From NCBI RefSeq assembly GCF_900129495.1, contig NZ_FQVX01000004.1, positions 124,001 to 188,000 of the forward strand: a DNA stretch of 64,000 nucleotides. Direction: 5' to 3'. The notes below the pieces were generated by a model. It was given only the letters and a program-made list of their open reading frames with translations. It did no database searches and was not told where the DNA came from. Position 1 is the stretch's first letter, and each line of letters opens with the position of its first letter. Shown here piece after piece: positions 1 through 7,077 of the stretch. The stretch comes from Geodermatophilus nigrescens (lineage in GTDB: Bacteria > Actinomycetota > Actinomycetes > Mycobacteriales > Geodermatophilaceae). The translations under genes were made by a program, and so were the position numbers.

Positions 1-774
1 CACGCCGGCCGGCACGGCGGCGGCCATGGTGCCGGGCAGCACCGTGACACCGAGCCCGGCGGCCACCAGGCCCAGGCGGGTCGTCCAGTGCCGGACGGAG
101 AAGGCGACCCGCGGCTCGGCCAGGGTGGGCCACGGCCCGAACTGGGGCTCCCCGGGCGCGCCGGTGCCCACGATCCACGGCACGTCCGCCAGGTCGCCCG
201 GCCGGACCACCGGCGTCCGGGCGAGCCGGTGCCCCTCGGGGACGGCGACCAGCAGCCCGAGCGGGACCAGCGGGGAGACCTCCAGTCCCGCGAGGTCCGG
301 ATCGGGCAGCCCGGGGCCGGCGGCGACGACGGCGACGTCCGTGCGCCCGGCGCGCAGCCGGCGCAGCGCCACCGGGCTCGCGGCCTCGTCCAGGACCACC
401 TGCAGGGTGGGGTGCGCCGCCGCGAGGTCCGCGACGGCGCGGGGCACGAGCACCGCGGCCGCGGTCGGGAAGGCGCTCACGGTGAGCCGTCCGGCGAGCC
501 GGTCGTGCAGCCGGGCCAGCTGCTGGCCGGTGGCGTCGAGCTCGGCGAGCGCGCGCCCCGCACCCCGCAGGACGACCTCACCGGCGGCCGTCAGCTGCAC
601 GCCGCGCCGCCCCCGGGTGAACAGCCGCTCGCCGACCGCGGACTCGAGCGCCGCGATCTGGCGGGACACCGCCGACTGCGTGTAGCCGAGCTCGACGGCA
701 GCCGCGGCGAAGGAGCCGCTGGCCGCCACCTGCCGGATCACCCGCAGCCCGAGCACGGTCACCTCGCCGGTCAC
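1..774 (-). CDS. LysR-family transcriptional regulator (C-terminus cut by window edge)
   Basis: The visible 258 codons start with an N-terminal winged helix-turn-helix (roughly residues 5-65, containing GYTQSAVSRQIAALE, the classic LysR recognition helix) and continue into the periplasmic-binding-protein-like effector domain (from about residue 90). The usual length is near 300 residues, so about 40 are missing beyond the left edge. I chose the GTG at 774 because it precedes the first helix by a few residues and no ATG upstream is in frame. It is transcribed divergently from the short-chain dehydrogenase at 861, and a LysR-type palindrome lies between them, so control of that dehydrogenase is the likely job. 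The effector is unknown. Confidence 0.9.
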   Translation of the reverse strand, partial: MTGEVTVLGLRVIRQVAASGSFAAAAVELGYTQSAVSRQIAALESAVGERLFTRGRRGVQLTAAGEVVLRGAGRALAELDATGQQLARLHDRLAGRLTVSAFPTAAAVLVPRAVADLAAAHPTLQVVLDEAASPVALRRLRAGRTDVAVVAAGPGLPDPDLAGLEVSPLVPLGLLVAVPEGHRLARTPVVRPGDLADVPWIVGTGAPGEPQFGPWPTLAEPRVAFSVRHWTTRLGLVAAGLGVTVLPGTMAAAVPAGV

Positions 775-786
775 CGGACCAGCGTG

Positions 787-805
787 CCATGCGTGTCCCG
801 CATGG
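787..805. promoter_or_regulatory. Candidate LysR operator (T-N11-A palindrome)
   Basis: CCATGCG-TGTCC-CGCATGG is a perfect 7-bp inverted repeat with a 5-bp spacer. Inside it T790 and A802 are separated by 11 bases, the T-N11-A layout of LysR boxes. It sits in the 86-bp gap between the divergent LysR and dehydrogenase genes. No binding data; this is inferred from layout. Confidence 0.6.
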
Positions 806-860
806 CTGGGATGCCGATCCCTCGCTACCGCGCAGACCAGATTGGGCGGAGGGTGGAGGC

Positions 861-1691
861 ATGACGACGACGTGGTTCATCACCGGGGCGGGCAGCGGGT
901 TCGGGCGCGAGTGGGCGGAGGCCGCCCTGGAGCGCGGCGACCGGGTGGCGGCGACCGCGCGCTCGGCCGACCGGCTCGGGGAGCTGGCCGACCGGTACGG
1001 CGACGCCGTCGTCCCGCTGGCCCTGGACGTCACCGACCGCGAGCAGGTGCGCGCCGTGGTGGCCGAGGCGCACGACCGGCTGGGGCGCCTCGACGTCGTG
1101 GTGAACAACGCCGGCTTCGGCCACCTCGGCATGGTCGAGGAGCTGGGCGAGGACGAGATCCGGGCGTCGCTGGAGACCAACCTCCTCGGGACGCTCTGGG
1201 TGACCCAGGCCGCCCTGCCGCTCCTGCGGGCGCAGGGCAGCGGCCACCTCGTGCAGGTGACCAGCGAGGGCGGGGTGACCGCCTTCCCCCAGTTCGGCGC
1301 CTACCACGCGGCCAAGTGGGCGGTGGAGGGCCTGTCGCAGTCGCTGCGCCAGGAGGTCGCCGGCTTCGGCATCCGCGTCACCTGCGTGGAGCCCGGGCCC
1401 TACGCCACCGACTTCGCCGCCCGTGGCCTGCGGCGCAGCGACGAGCTCGCCGCCTACGACGACCTCCGCGGCTCGATCGACCGCACCGCCTGGCAGCTCG
1501 GCGACCCCCGGGCCACCCGCGCGGCGATCCTGGCCGTGGTCGACGCGGAGGAGCCGCCCGCGCGGATCGTGTTCGGCCGCGCGCTGGCCGGCATCGAGGC
1601 CGACTACGCGGAGCGGCTGGCCACCTGGCGCCGGTGGGAGCCGGTCTCGCTGGCCGCCTTCGGGGAGGGCGCGGGCACCGCGGCCGTCTGA
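861..1691 (+). CDS. SDR-family NAD(P)-dependent oxidoreductase
   Basis: A 276-residue classical short-chain dehydrogenase. The N-terminus carries the Rossmann nucleotide-binding motif TGAGSGFG, followed by a D-V-T after the fourth strand, NNAG (about residue 84) and the catalytic pair in YHAAK (about residue 150) with a Ser in the preceding strand (VTSEGG). The ATG at 861 has a strong Shine-Dalgarno (GGAGGGTGGAGGC). The C-terminal part resembles the oxidoreductases often annotated as YnfM/retinol dehydrogenase-like SDRs, but the substrate cannot be read from the sequence. The divergent LysR gene suggests it responds to a small-molecule inducer. Its stop codon lies inside the first unit of a 16-bp tandem repeat. 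Confidence 0.9.
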   Translation: MTTTWFITGAGSGFGREWAEAALERGDRVAATARSADRLGELADRYGDAVVPLALDVTDREQVRAVVAEAHDRLGRLDVVVNNAGFGHLGMVEELGEDEIRASLETNLLGTLWVTQAALPLLRAQGSGHLVQVTSEGGVTAFPQFGAYHAAKWAVEGLSQSLRQEVAGFGIRVTCVEPGPYATDFAARGLRRSDELAAYDDLRGSIDRTAWQLGDPRATRAAILAVVDAEEPPARIVFGRALAGIEADYAERLATWRRWEPVSLAAFGEGAGTAAV

Positions 1692-1772
1692 CCGAGCGGC
1701 CGTCTGACCGAGCGGCCGTCCGACCGAGCGGCCGTCCGACCGAGCGGCCGTCCGACCGAGCGGCCGTCCGAG
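1681..1772. repeat. 16-bp tandem repeat, five full units plus a partial
   Basis: The unit CGGCCGTCYGACCGAG repeats head to tail from 1681, 1697, 1713, 1729 and 1745, with a 12-base remnant at 1761. The first two units have T at the variable position and the next three have C. The first unit contains the TGA stop of the upstream dehydrogenase, so the array begins inside coding sequence and fills the gap to the next gene. Confidence 0.9.
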
Positions 1773-1818
1773 CGGGCCGCCGGCCGGCGACCGGGCCGGC
1801 GTGCGGCAGGATCGCGCC

Positions 1819-2694
1819 GTGCCCGACGTCCTGCTCGCCAGCTGTGCCGAGGCCGCCGGGAGGGACGAGGACGAGCCGCTGCTCGTCGCCGCCCTGGCCG
1901 CCGAGGGCCTCACCGCCTCCGCCGCCGACTGGGCCGACCCGACGGTCGACTGGTCCGCCGCGACCGCCGTCGTCGTCCGGTCCACCTGGGACTACGCGCC
2001 GCGGCGCGACGAGTTCCTGGCCTGGGCGCGGCGCGTGGAGGAGGGCACCCGGCTGGCCAACCCGGCCGCGGTGCTGGCCTGGAACACCGACAAGCGGTAC
2101 CTGCGCGAGCTGGCCGGCGCCGGGGTGCCCGTCGTCCCCACCGCCTGGGCGGAGGGGCCCGGCGACGTCGACGGCGCGCTGTCCCGCTGGCCCGGCGACG
2201 TCGTGGTCAAGCCGGTGGTCTCCGCCGGCGCCCGCGACACCGTGCGCTTCCCCCCGGAGCGGCGGGCCGGCGCCCGCGAGCTGGCCGAGGGGATCCTCGC
2301 GAGCGGCCGGGCGGTGATGGTGCAGCCCTACCTCGCGCGGCTCGACGCGGAGGGCGAGACGGGGCTGGTGTACGTCGGCGGCGTGTACAGCCACGCGTTC
2401 GGCAAGGGCGCGCTGCTGGCCGGTGAGGCGCTGGGCCCGGGGCTGTTCGCCGAGGAGACCATCACCGCCCGCACCGCCGGGCCGGAGCAGCGGGCGCTCG
2501 GCGACCGGGTGCTGGCATGGGTGCGCGAGCGGACGGGGGAGACCCCGCTCTACGCGCGCGTCGACCTGGTCCCCGGCGACGACGGCGCGCCGCAGGTGAT
2601 CGAGGTCGAGCTGACCGAGCCGAGCCTGTTCCTCACCACCGACGACGGCGCGGCCGCCCGGTTCGCCGCGGCGATCAGGAGCCGGATCGGCTGA
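1819..2694 (+). CDS. ATP-grasp domain protein
   Basis: About 291 residues with an ATP-grasp fold. An N-terminal pre-ATP-grasp region contains VVVRSTWDY; then a Lys in NTDKRYL and another in DVVVKPVVSAG match the two ATP-binding lysines, and the Mg-binding end has RVDLV followed by IEVELTEP (Glu residues). The pattern resembles stand-alone ATP-grasp ligases related to RimK and the cycloserine-pathway DcsG group, which join a carboxylate to an amine; the substrate here is unknown. I prefer the GTG at 1819, which has GCAGGA 7 bases upstream, over an in-frame GTG at 1801. Its 3' end overlaps the convergent permease gene by 20 bp. Confidence 0.8.
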   Translation: MPDVLLASCAEAAGRDEDEPLLVAALAAEGLTASAADWADPTVDWSAATAVVVRSTWDYAPRRDEFLAWARRVEEGTRLANPAAVLAWNTDKRYLRELAGAGVPVVPTAWAEGPGDVDGALSRWPGDVVVKPVVSAGARDTVRFPPERRAGARELAEGILASGRAVMVQPYLARLDAEGETGLVYVGGVYSHAFGKGALLAGEALGPGLFAEETITARTAGPEQRALGDRVLAWVRERTGETPLYARVDLVPGDDGAPQVIEVELTEPSLFLTTDDGAAARFAAAIRSRIG

Positions 2695-4090
2695 CCCCCG
2701 CGCCCGGCGACCCCGCGTCCTCCCGCGCGGCCGCCCGGCGCCGCGGCAGCGCCGTCACCAGGTACAGCAGCAGCCCGACGGCGACCAGCACCCCGGCGAA
2801 CGCCCAGGTGCGGGCCTCCTGCTGCCAGAGCAGCACCAGGCAGGACGCGACGCCGAGCACCGGCACCACCGCCGGCACCCGGAAGTGCGGCACGTCCACT
2901 CGGTCGCGGCGGAGCACCAGCACCGCGGTGTTCGTGCTGATGAAGACGAACAGCAGCAGGAGCACCACGGTGTTGGCCAGCGTGGCGAGGTCGCCGAGCA
3001 GGCTCAGCCCCATCGCCACCGCGGTGGTGACGGCGATGGCCACCCACGGCGTGCGCCGGCGGGGCAGCACCCGGCCGAGGGCGGCCGGCAGCAGCCGCTG
3101 CTCGGCCATCCCGAACGCCATCCGGCTGGCCATGATCATGGTGAGCAGCGCGCCGTTGGCGACGGCGACGAGCGCGACCACGCTGAAGAGCTGGTCGGGG
3201 ATCCCGGCGTCGGCGGCGCGCACCACCTCCAGCAGCGGCCCGGTGGAGTCGGCGAGCCGCTCGGGCGGCAGCACGACCGCCGCGGCCAGGCCGACCAGCA
3301 CGTAGACGGCGCCGGCGGTGAGCAGCGCGCCGAACAGCGCCCGCGGGTAGACCCGGCGGACGTCGCGGACCTCCTCGGCCACGTTCGCCGACGTCTCGAA
3401 CCCGACGAACGAGTAGTAGGCCAGCAGCGCCGCGGCCAGCACCGCCGTCCCCGCCGACACCCCGGGCGGGAACTCCAGCGCCCGCGCCGGCTCGCCGTCG
3501 CCGCGGAACAGCACCACCGCGCCGAGGACGACGACGAGCACCAGGCCCGACGTCTCGACCAGCGTCATCACGAGGTTGGCGCGCAGCGACTCCTGGATGC
3601 CGCGGGCGTTGAGCAGCGCCACGGCCAGCAGGAACACGATCGCGGCCGGCGCGGCGGGCACGTCGAGGAAGACGCCGAGGTAGTCGCCGGCGAAGGCCAG
3701 CGCCAGCCCGGCGGCGCTGGTGACCCCGGCAGCGAGCATGCAGAAGCCGACGAGGAACGCCACGACGGGGGAGCGGAACGCCCGCTCGGCGAACACCGCG
3801 GAGCCGCCGGCCCGCGGGTACTTGGTGACCAGCTCGGCGTAGGAGGCCGCCGTCAGCAGGGCGAGCAGCAGCGCCACCAGCAGCGGCACCCAGATCGCGC
3901 CGCCCACCTCCCCGGCCACCTCGCCGACCAGCGCGTAGACGCCGGCGCCGAGGACGTCGCCGAGGATGAACAGGTACAGCAGCTTCCCGGTGACGGCGCG
4001 GCGCAGCCTGGTGTCCGGCGCGCCGTCGCCCGGGGAGTCCTGTGCGCCGACCGCCGTCCGGGAGGCGCCCGTGGCGCCGGAGTCCGTCAC
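2675..4090 (-). CDS. APC-family amino-acid permease
   Basis: A 471-residue integral membrane protein with about 12 hydrophobic segments. The first segment holds GDVLGAGVYALVG, matching the broken TM1 helix of the APC superfamily, and TM6 region holds YYSFVGFETSANVAEEV, a signature of amino acid-polyamine-organocation transporters. The C-terminal tail is basic and Ala/Arg-rich. GTG start at 4090. Substrate is not predictable; the family moves amino acids or polyamines by proton symport or exchange. No co-transcribed partner; it converges on the ATP-grasp gene with overlapping 3' ends, so the two transcripts may be antisense to each other at their tails. Confidence 0.88.
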   Translation of the reverse strand: MTDSGATGASRTAVGAQDSPGDGAPDTRLRRAVTGKLLYLFILGDVLGAGVYALVGEVAGEVGGAIWVPLLVALLLALLTAASYAELVTKYPRAGGSAVFAERAFRSPVVAFLVGFCMLAAGVTSAAGLALAFAGDYLGVFLDVPAAPAAIVFLLAVALLNARGIQESLRANLVMTLVETSGLVLVVVLGAVVLFRGDGEPARALEFPPGVSAGTAVLAAALLAYYSFVGFETSANVAEEVRDVRRVYPRALFGALLTAGAVYVLVGLAAAVVLPPERLADSTGPLLEVVRAADAGIPDQLFSVVALVAVANGALLTMIMASRMAFGMAEQRLLPAALGRVLPRRRTPWVAIAVTTAVAMGLSLLGDLATLANTVVLLLLFVFISTNTAVLVLRRDRVDVPHFRVPAVVPVLGVASCLVLLWQQEARTWAFAGVLVAVGLLLYLVTALPRRRAAAREDAGSPGAGVSRSGS

Positions 4091-4425
4091 CGCACGATCG
4101 TGGGCACCCCTCCGGGCACCGGCAACCGGGCGGCACGGACGGGCGACCCCCGCGCCGGGCCCGACACGCCGGGCGCGGCGGGACGTGTCGCGGGGTGACC
4201 GGAGGCCCCCCGGGGCCCTCCCACGCTCAGGGGCGGTCGACGGGTCGACAAGTGCTCGCCGTCAGCACACGGTCACCAACCCGCAGGTCAGAGCGTCACA
4301 ACGGTTGCGTCACGGGGGCTGCGGGACGTGTCCGGAACGGCCGTCCGCGGGGGTGGCGGTCCCTACCTTTCTCCTTGTCCGCGGCACCTTCCCCGGCCGC
4401 GGACACAGACCCCCAGGAGGACGGC
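4091..4425. other. Intergenic region, divergent promoters
   Basis: 335 bp between the leftward permease and the rightward Pro/Ala-rich gene. I see no gene. It contains CGTCAC twice around ACGGTTG (4292-4316), a combination of GGTTGCG and GCGTCAC that also appears, rearranged, near 9738-9760 upstream of the NCS2 permease. A Shine-Dalgarno CCAGGAGG at 4412-4419 serves the gene at 4426. Confidence 0.5.
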
Positions 4426-5265
4426 ATGGCGATCGACCGGGCACCCGCCCCGGCGTCGGCGACCCTGCCCGACGACCTGGTCCCCGCCGGCTGGGTCGAG
4501 CTGCTCGAGCGGGCCGAGGCCCTGCCGCACCGCCGCCGCCCGGCGCGCGCCGCCACCGTGCGCACCAGCGGCACCCGGGTCGCCGGCAGCCGGGCCGCCG
4601 GCGCCGCCCCGGGCCGCGCGCTGCGGCCGCTGCCGGTGACCCGTCCGGTGCCGGTGCCGCGCCCGCGGCCGGTCCCGCCGGCCACCGCCGCCGCGCCGGC
4701 CGCCCCGGTCCGCGCCCAGCAGCCCCCGGCCCCCGGCTCCCGGCTGCGCGCCCGGCTCCGCGCCGGCGTCCGCCGCCTCGCGATGTGGGGCGCCGGCCCC
4801 GACGGGGCGCACGCCGCCTGGCCGACCGCGCCGGTCGCCGTCCCCCCGCGCGGCCCCGGCCTCGTCCGGCGCCTGGCGATGTGGGGTGCCGGCCCCGGCG
4901 GGGAGCACCTCGCCTGGGGTGCACCCCGTCCCGCCGCCCCCGTCCTGCGCCGGCCCGGCGCGGACGGACCCGTGGTGCTCACCGAGATGCCGAGCACCCC
5001 CACGATCACGCCCGCGGTGTCTTCCCCCACCGCGGCGTCTCCTCCGGCCGGCACCGCCCGGCCGGTGCACCCGGTGCCGCGGCCCCGCCCGCCCGGCCCG
5101 GCGCTGGCCCCCGCGGGCTGGCCCGCCCGCCCGTCGGCCGCCCGGCCGACCGCGCGGGCACCCGACCCCCCACCGCCGGCCGACGGCGCGGTGCGCACCC
5201 GGGGCGACCCGGTGCCACCGCCGGCCCGGGGCTCGCCCCGGCCACCGCCACCCGCCCCCGGCTGA
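4426..5265 (+). CDS. Pro/Ala-rich protein with a duplicated RRLAMWGAGP motif, unknown function
   Basis: 279 residues, no recognised family. Residues 15-40 form a likely amphipathic helix (DDLVPAGWVELLERAEAL). The middle contains two copies of VRRLAMWGAGP followed by (D/G)G(A/E)H(A/L)AW, about 32 residues apart; the rest is low-complexity proline, alanine and arginine, and the C-terminal third is disordered. There is no signal peptide or membrane helix. The ATG has a good Shine-Dalgarno (CCAGGAGG, 6 bases upstream), which argues for a real gene. The conserved Trp-containing repeats are the only part likely to be structured. It might be a lineage-specific scaffold or DNA/RNA-associated protein, but no function can be assigned. 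Confidence 0.6.
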   Translation: MAIDRAPAPASATLPDDLVPAGWVELLERAEALPHRRRPARAATVRTSGTRVAGSRAAGAAPGRALRPLPVTRPVPVPRPRPVPPATAAAPAAPVRAQQPPAPGSRLRARLRAGVRRLAMWGAGPDGAHAAWPTAPVAVPPRGPGLVRRLAMWGAGPGGEHLAWGAPRPAAPVLRRPGADGPVVLTEMPSTPTITPAVSSPTAASPPAGTARPVHPVPRPRPPGPALAPAGWPARPSAARPTARAPDPPPPADGAVRTRGDPVPPPARGSPRPPPPAPG

Positions 5266-5423
5266 CCCCCTGCGCGCCTCCTCCCGGAGACCGCGCGTCC
5301 GCTCTCCTCGTCGACGTGCTCGACGGGCCCGGCTCCCGCCCCGGAGCCGGACCGCCGGCCCGCTCCCGCGAGCAGTTCCTCCCCGGCCCCGTGGCCGCCC
5401 CCTGACCCCTCCGCGGCACCCGC

Positions 5424-5530
5424 GCCGCCGGCAGACCCCACCGCACGACGATCCGGCCTCGCCCCTCCCGCCGACTGCCCCGCCCGGGGACAGCGCGCGG
5501 GCCCTCCCGGGAGGCGCGGACGCGACGCGG
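5424..5530. repeat. 107-bp direct repeat, copy 1
   Basis: Copy 1 of a direct duplication with a period of exactly 137 bp. It starts with GCCGCCGGC and ends with GACGCGACGCGG. The two copies differ at only a handful of positions and have no length difference. Confidence 0.9.
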
Positions 5531-5560
5531 CGGGTGGTGCCCGGCGGCAGCGGGACCCCT

Positions 5561-5667
5561 GCCGCCGGCGAACCCCACCGCACGACGATCCGGCCTCGAC
5601 CCTCCCGCCGACTGCCCCGCCCGGGGACAGCGCGCGGGCCCATCCGGGAGGCACGGACGCGACGCGG
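5561..5667. repeat. 107-bp direct repeat, copy 2
   Basis: Second copy, offset 137 bp from the first. A 30-bp spacer separates them. No target-site duplication or transposase is visible nearby, so a local tandem duplication is the simplest origin. Confidence 0.9.
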
Positions 5668-6112
5668 GACGGCGCCGGCAGCAGCCGCCGGCGGAGGCGG
5701 ACCAGGACCTGCCGGTGCCCGGCACGGACGACCCGCCCCGTCGTCCCCCGGGTCTCTGACCGGCACGGCCTGGCAGGACGGCGCCCCGGAGACCGGCGCG
5801 GCCCCGCCGCCCGAGGAGCGCTCCCGGACCCGGCCCGCGGTCCCCGGCCCGGCGCCGCGACAGGAGACCGCAGGACGCCGGCCCGCGAGCCCGCGGCGCA
5901 GGGACACCAGCGGGGACACCAGCGGGGACACGACCTCGACGGGCGCTCCCGGAGCGCCGGACCGGCAGCCCGCCGGCCGGCCTCCCGGGGCGCCCGTCCG
6001 GCGTTCCGGACGGCCCCGGCCCGTTCGAGTTGCGTATCCCCTCCGTGCACGGTTCGTTGCCCTCCGTGGAGTCGCTCACCCGGCGGCTCCTGGCCCACCG
6101 AGGGGACGAGGG

Positions 6113-6988
6113 ATGCACGCACGCACGAAGGCAGTGCTCGCCGGAGCCGCTGCCCTGCTCACCGCCGGCCTGGTCGCGCCGGCACCCGCCGGCGCCGTCA
6201 CCGGCGGCATCGAGGACCGGACGAACATCTACGACAACGTCGGCATGCTCGTCTTCTACGACGGCACGGGCGGGCGCTTCCGCTGCTCCGGGACGCTGGT
6301 GTCCGAGGACGTCGTCCTCACCGCCGCGCACTGCACCGCCGGCACGGTGGGCCGGACCCTGGTCACCTTCGACCCCGTCGTCGACGAGGCCGCGCCCGCC
6401 GACCTGCCGGTCGCCGACCCGGCGGTGGGGTACCTCGGCTCCGAGGAGACCGACGCGGTCGACTGGGTGTCCGGCACCGCGTACACGCACCCGGACTACT
6501 CGGACTTCACCGACACGGACAACTGGAACGACGTCGGCGTCGTCGTGCTCGACGAGCCGGCGCCCGCGGGCGTGGAGCCCGCGCAGCTGGCCGCGCCGAA
6601 CGAGCTGGAGCAGTACCGCCAGCCCGCGCTCAACCGGACGCTGTTCCGCGCCGTCGGCTACGGCACCGAGGTGCGCCAGCCCGACTCCGGCCCGCAGAAG
6701 CCGACGCCGCAGAGCTACCCGATCCTGCGCCGCTACACCGACGTCGTCGGCCAGAAGCTGACCGCCCAGATCCTGCAGGTCAACGGCAACGAGCACGACA
6801 ACCGCGGCGGCGGCGGCACCTGCTTCGGCGACTCCGGCGGCCCGAGCTTCGGGCCCTCGGGCAACGTCGTCACCGTCACCAGCTACGGCTACACCGCCAA
6901 CTGCCGGTACATCGACGGTCTGCAGCGCGTGGACATCCCGGTCGTCCAGGACTGGCTGGCGACCTTCGGGGTCCAGCCGGCCGCCTGA
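6113..6988 (+). CDS. Secreted trypsin-like serine protease (S1 family)
   Basis: 291 residues. A Sec signal peptide (Lys/Arg near the start, hydrophobic core LAGAAALLTAGLVA, cleavage likely after APAGA around residue 29) is followed by an S1 protease domain. The catalytic triad is visible: His in LTAAHC (about residue 75), Asp in NDVGVVVL (about residue 143) and Ser in GDSGGP (about residue 245). It should be exported and cleave extracellular protein. I chose the ATG at 6113 because it has GAGGGGACGAGGG upstream and begins the signal peptide; the frame is open further upstream but that extension is low-complexity. No pro-region of note between signal and the catalytic domain, as GGIEDRT follows directly. 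Confidence 0.92.
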   Translation: MHARTKAVLAGAAALLTAGLVAPAPAGAVTGGIEDRTNIYDNVGMLVFYDGTGGRFRCSGTLVSEDVVLTAAHCTAGTVGRTLVTFDPVVDEAAPADLPVADPAVGYLGSEETDAVDWVSGTAYTHPDYSDFTDTDNWNDVGVVVLDEPAPAGVEPAQLAAPNELEQYRQPALNRTLFRAVGYGTEVRQPDSGPQKPTPQSYPILRRYTDVVGQKLTAQILQVNGNEHDNRGGGGTCFGDSGGPSFGPSGNVVTVTSYGYTANCRYIDGLQRVDIPVVQDWLATFGVQPAA

Positions 6989-6998
6989 CCGCACCCCC

Positions 6999-7032
6999 GG
7001 GGCCCCGGTCCGCCCTCGCGGGCCGGGGCCCC
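6999..7032 (+). terminator. Hairpin terminator after the protease gene
   Basis: Arms 6999-7013 and 7018-7032 (GGGGCCCCGGTCCGC / GCGGGCCGGGGCCCC) pair over 15 positions with a single T-G wobble and a 4-base loop, 10 bp after the protease stop. No T-tract follows, as is usual in actinobacteria. Confidence 0.75.
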
Positions 7033-7077
7033 CGCCGTGTCGTCCCCGGCACCCCGGTTGTCGCGCCCGCGCCGCGC

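Larger units (their letters stand above)
5266..6112. other. 847-bp stretch without a convincing gene
   Basis: All reading frames are partly open because the GC content is extreme, but none has a plausible start, codon pattern or recognisable protein. It holds a 107-bp direct duplication (5424-5530 and 5561-5667) and a short 12-bp triple repeat of GGGGACACCAGC near 5900-5930. The Shine-Dalgarno of the protease gene lies at its right end. Confidence 0.6.

Noticed and set aside
1681-1772. CRISPR array
   Set aside because: Units are 16 bp and directly adjacent with no unique spacers, and no cas genes are near.
4886-6112. An N-terminal extension that would fuse over 400 residues to the trypsin-like protease
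   Set aside because: The frame is open, but the extension is low-complexity Pro/Arg sequence overlapping another gene, and the ATG at 6113 has a ribosome site and begins a signal peptide.
5006-6994. Long minus-strand frame through the non-coding stretch and the protease
   Set aside because: Opposite the protease, which has a full catalytic triad; no recognisable protein in the antisense frame.
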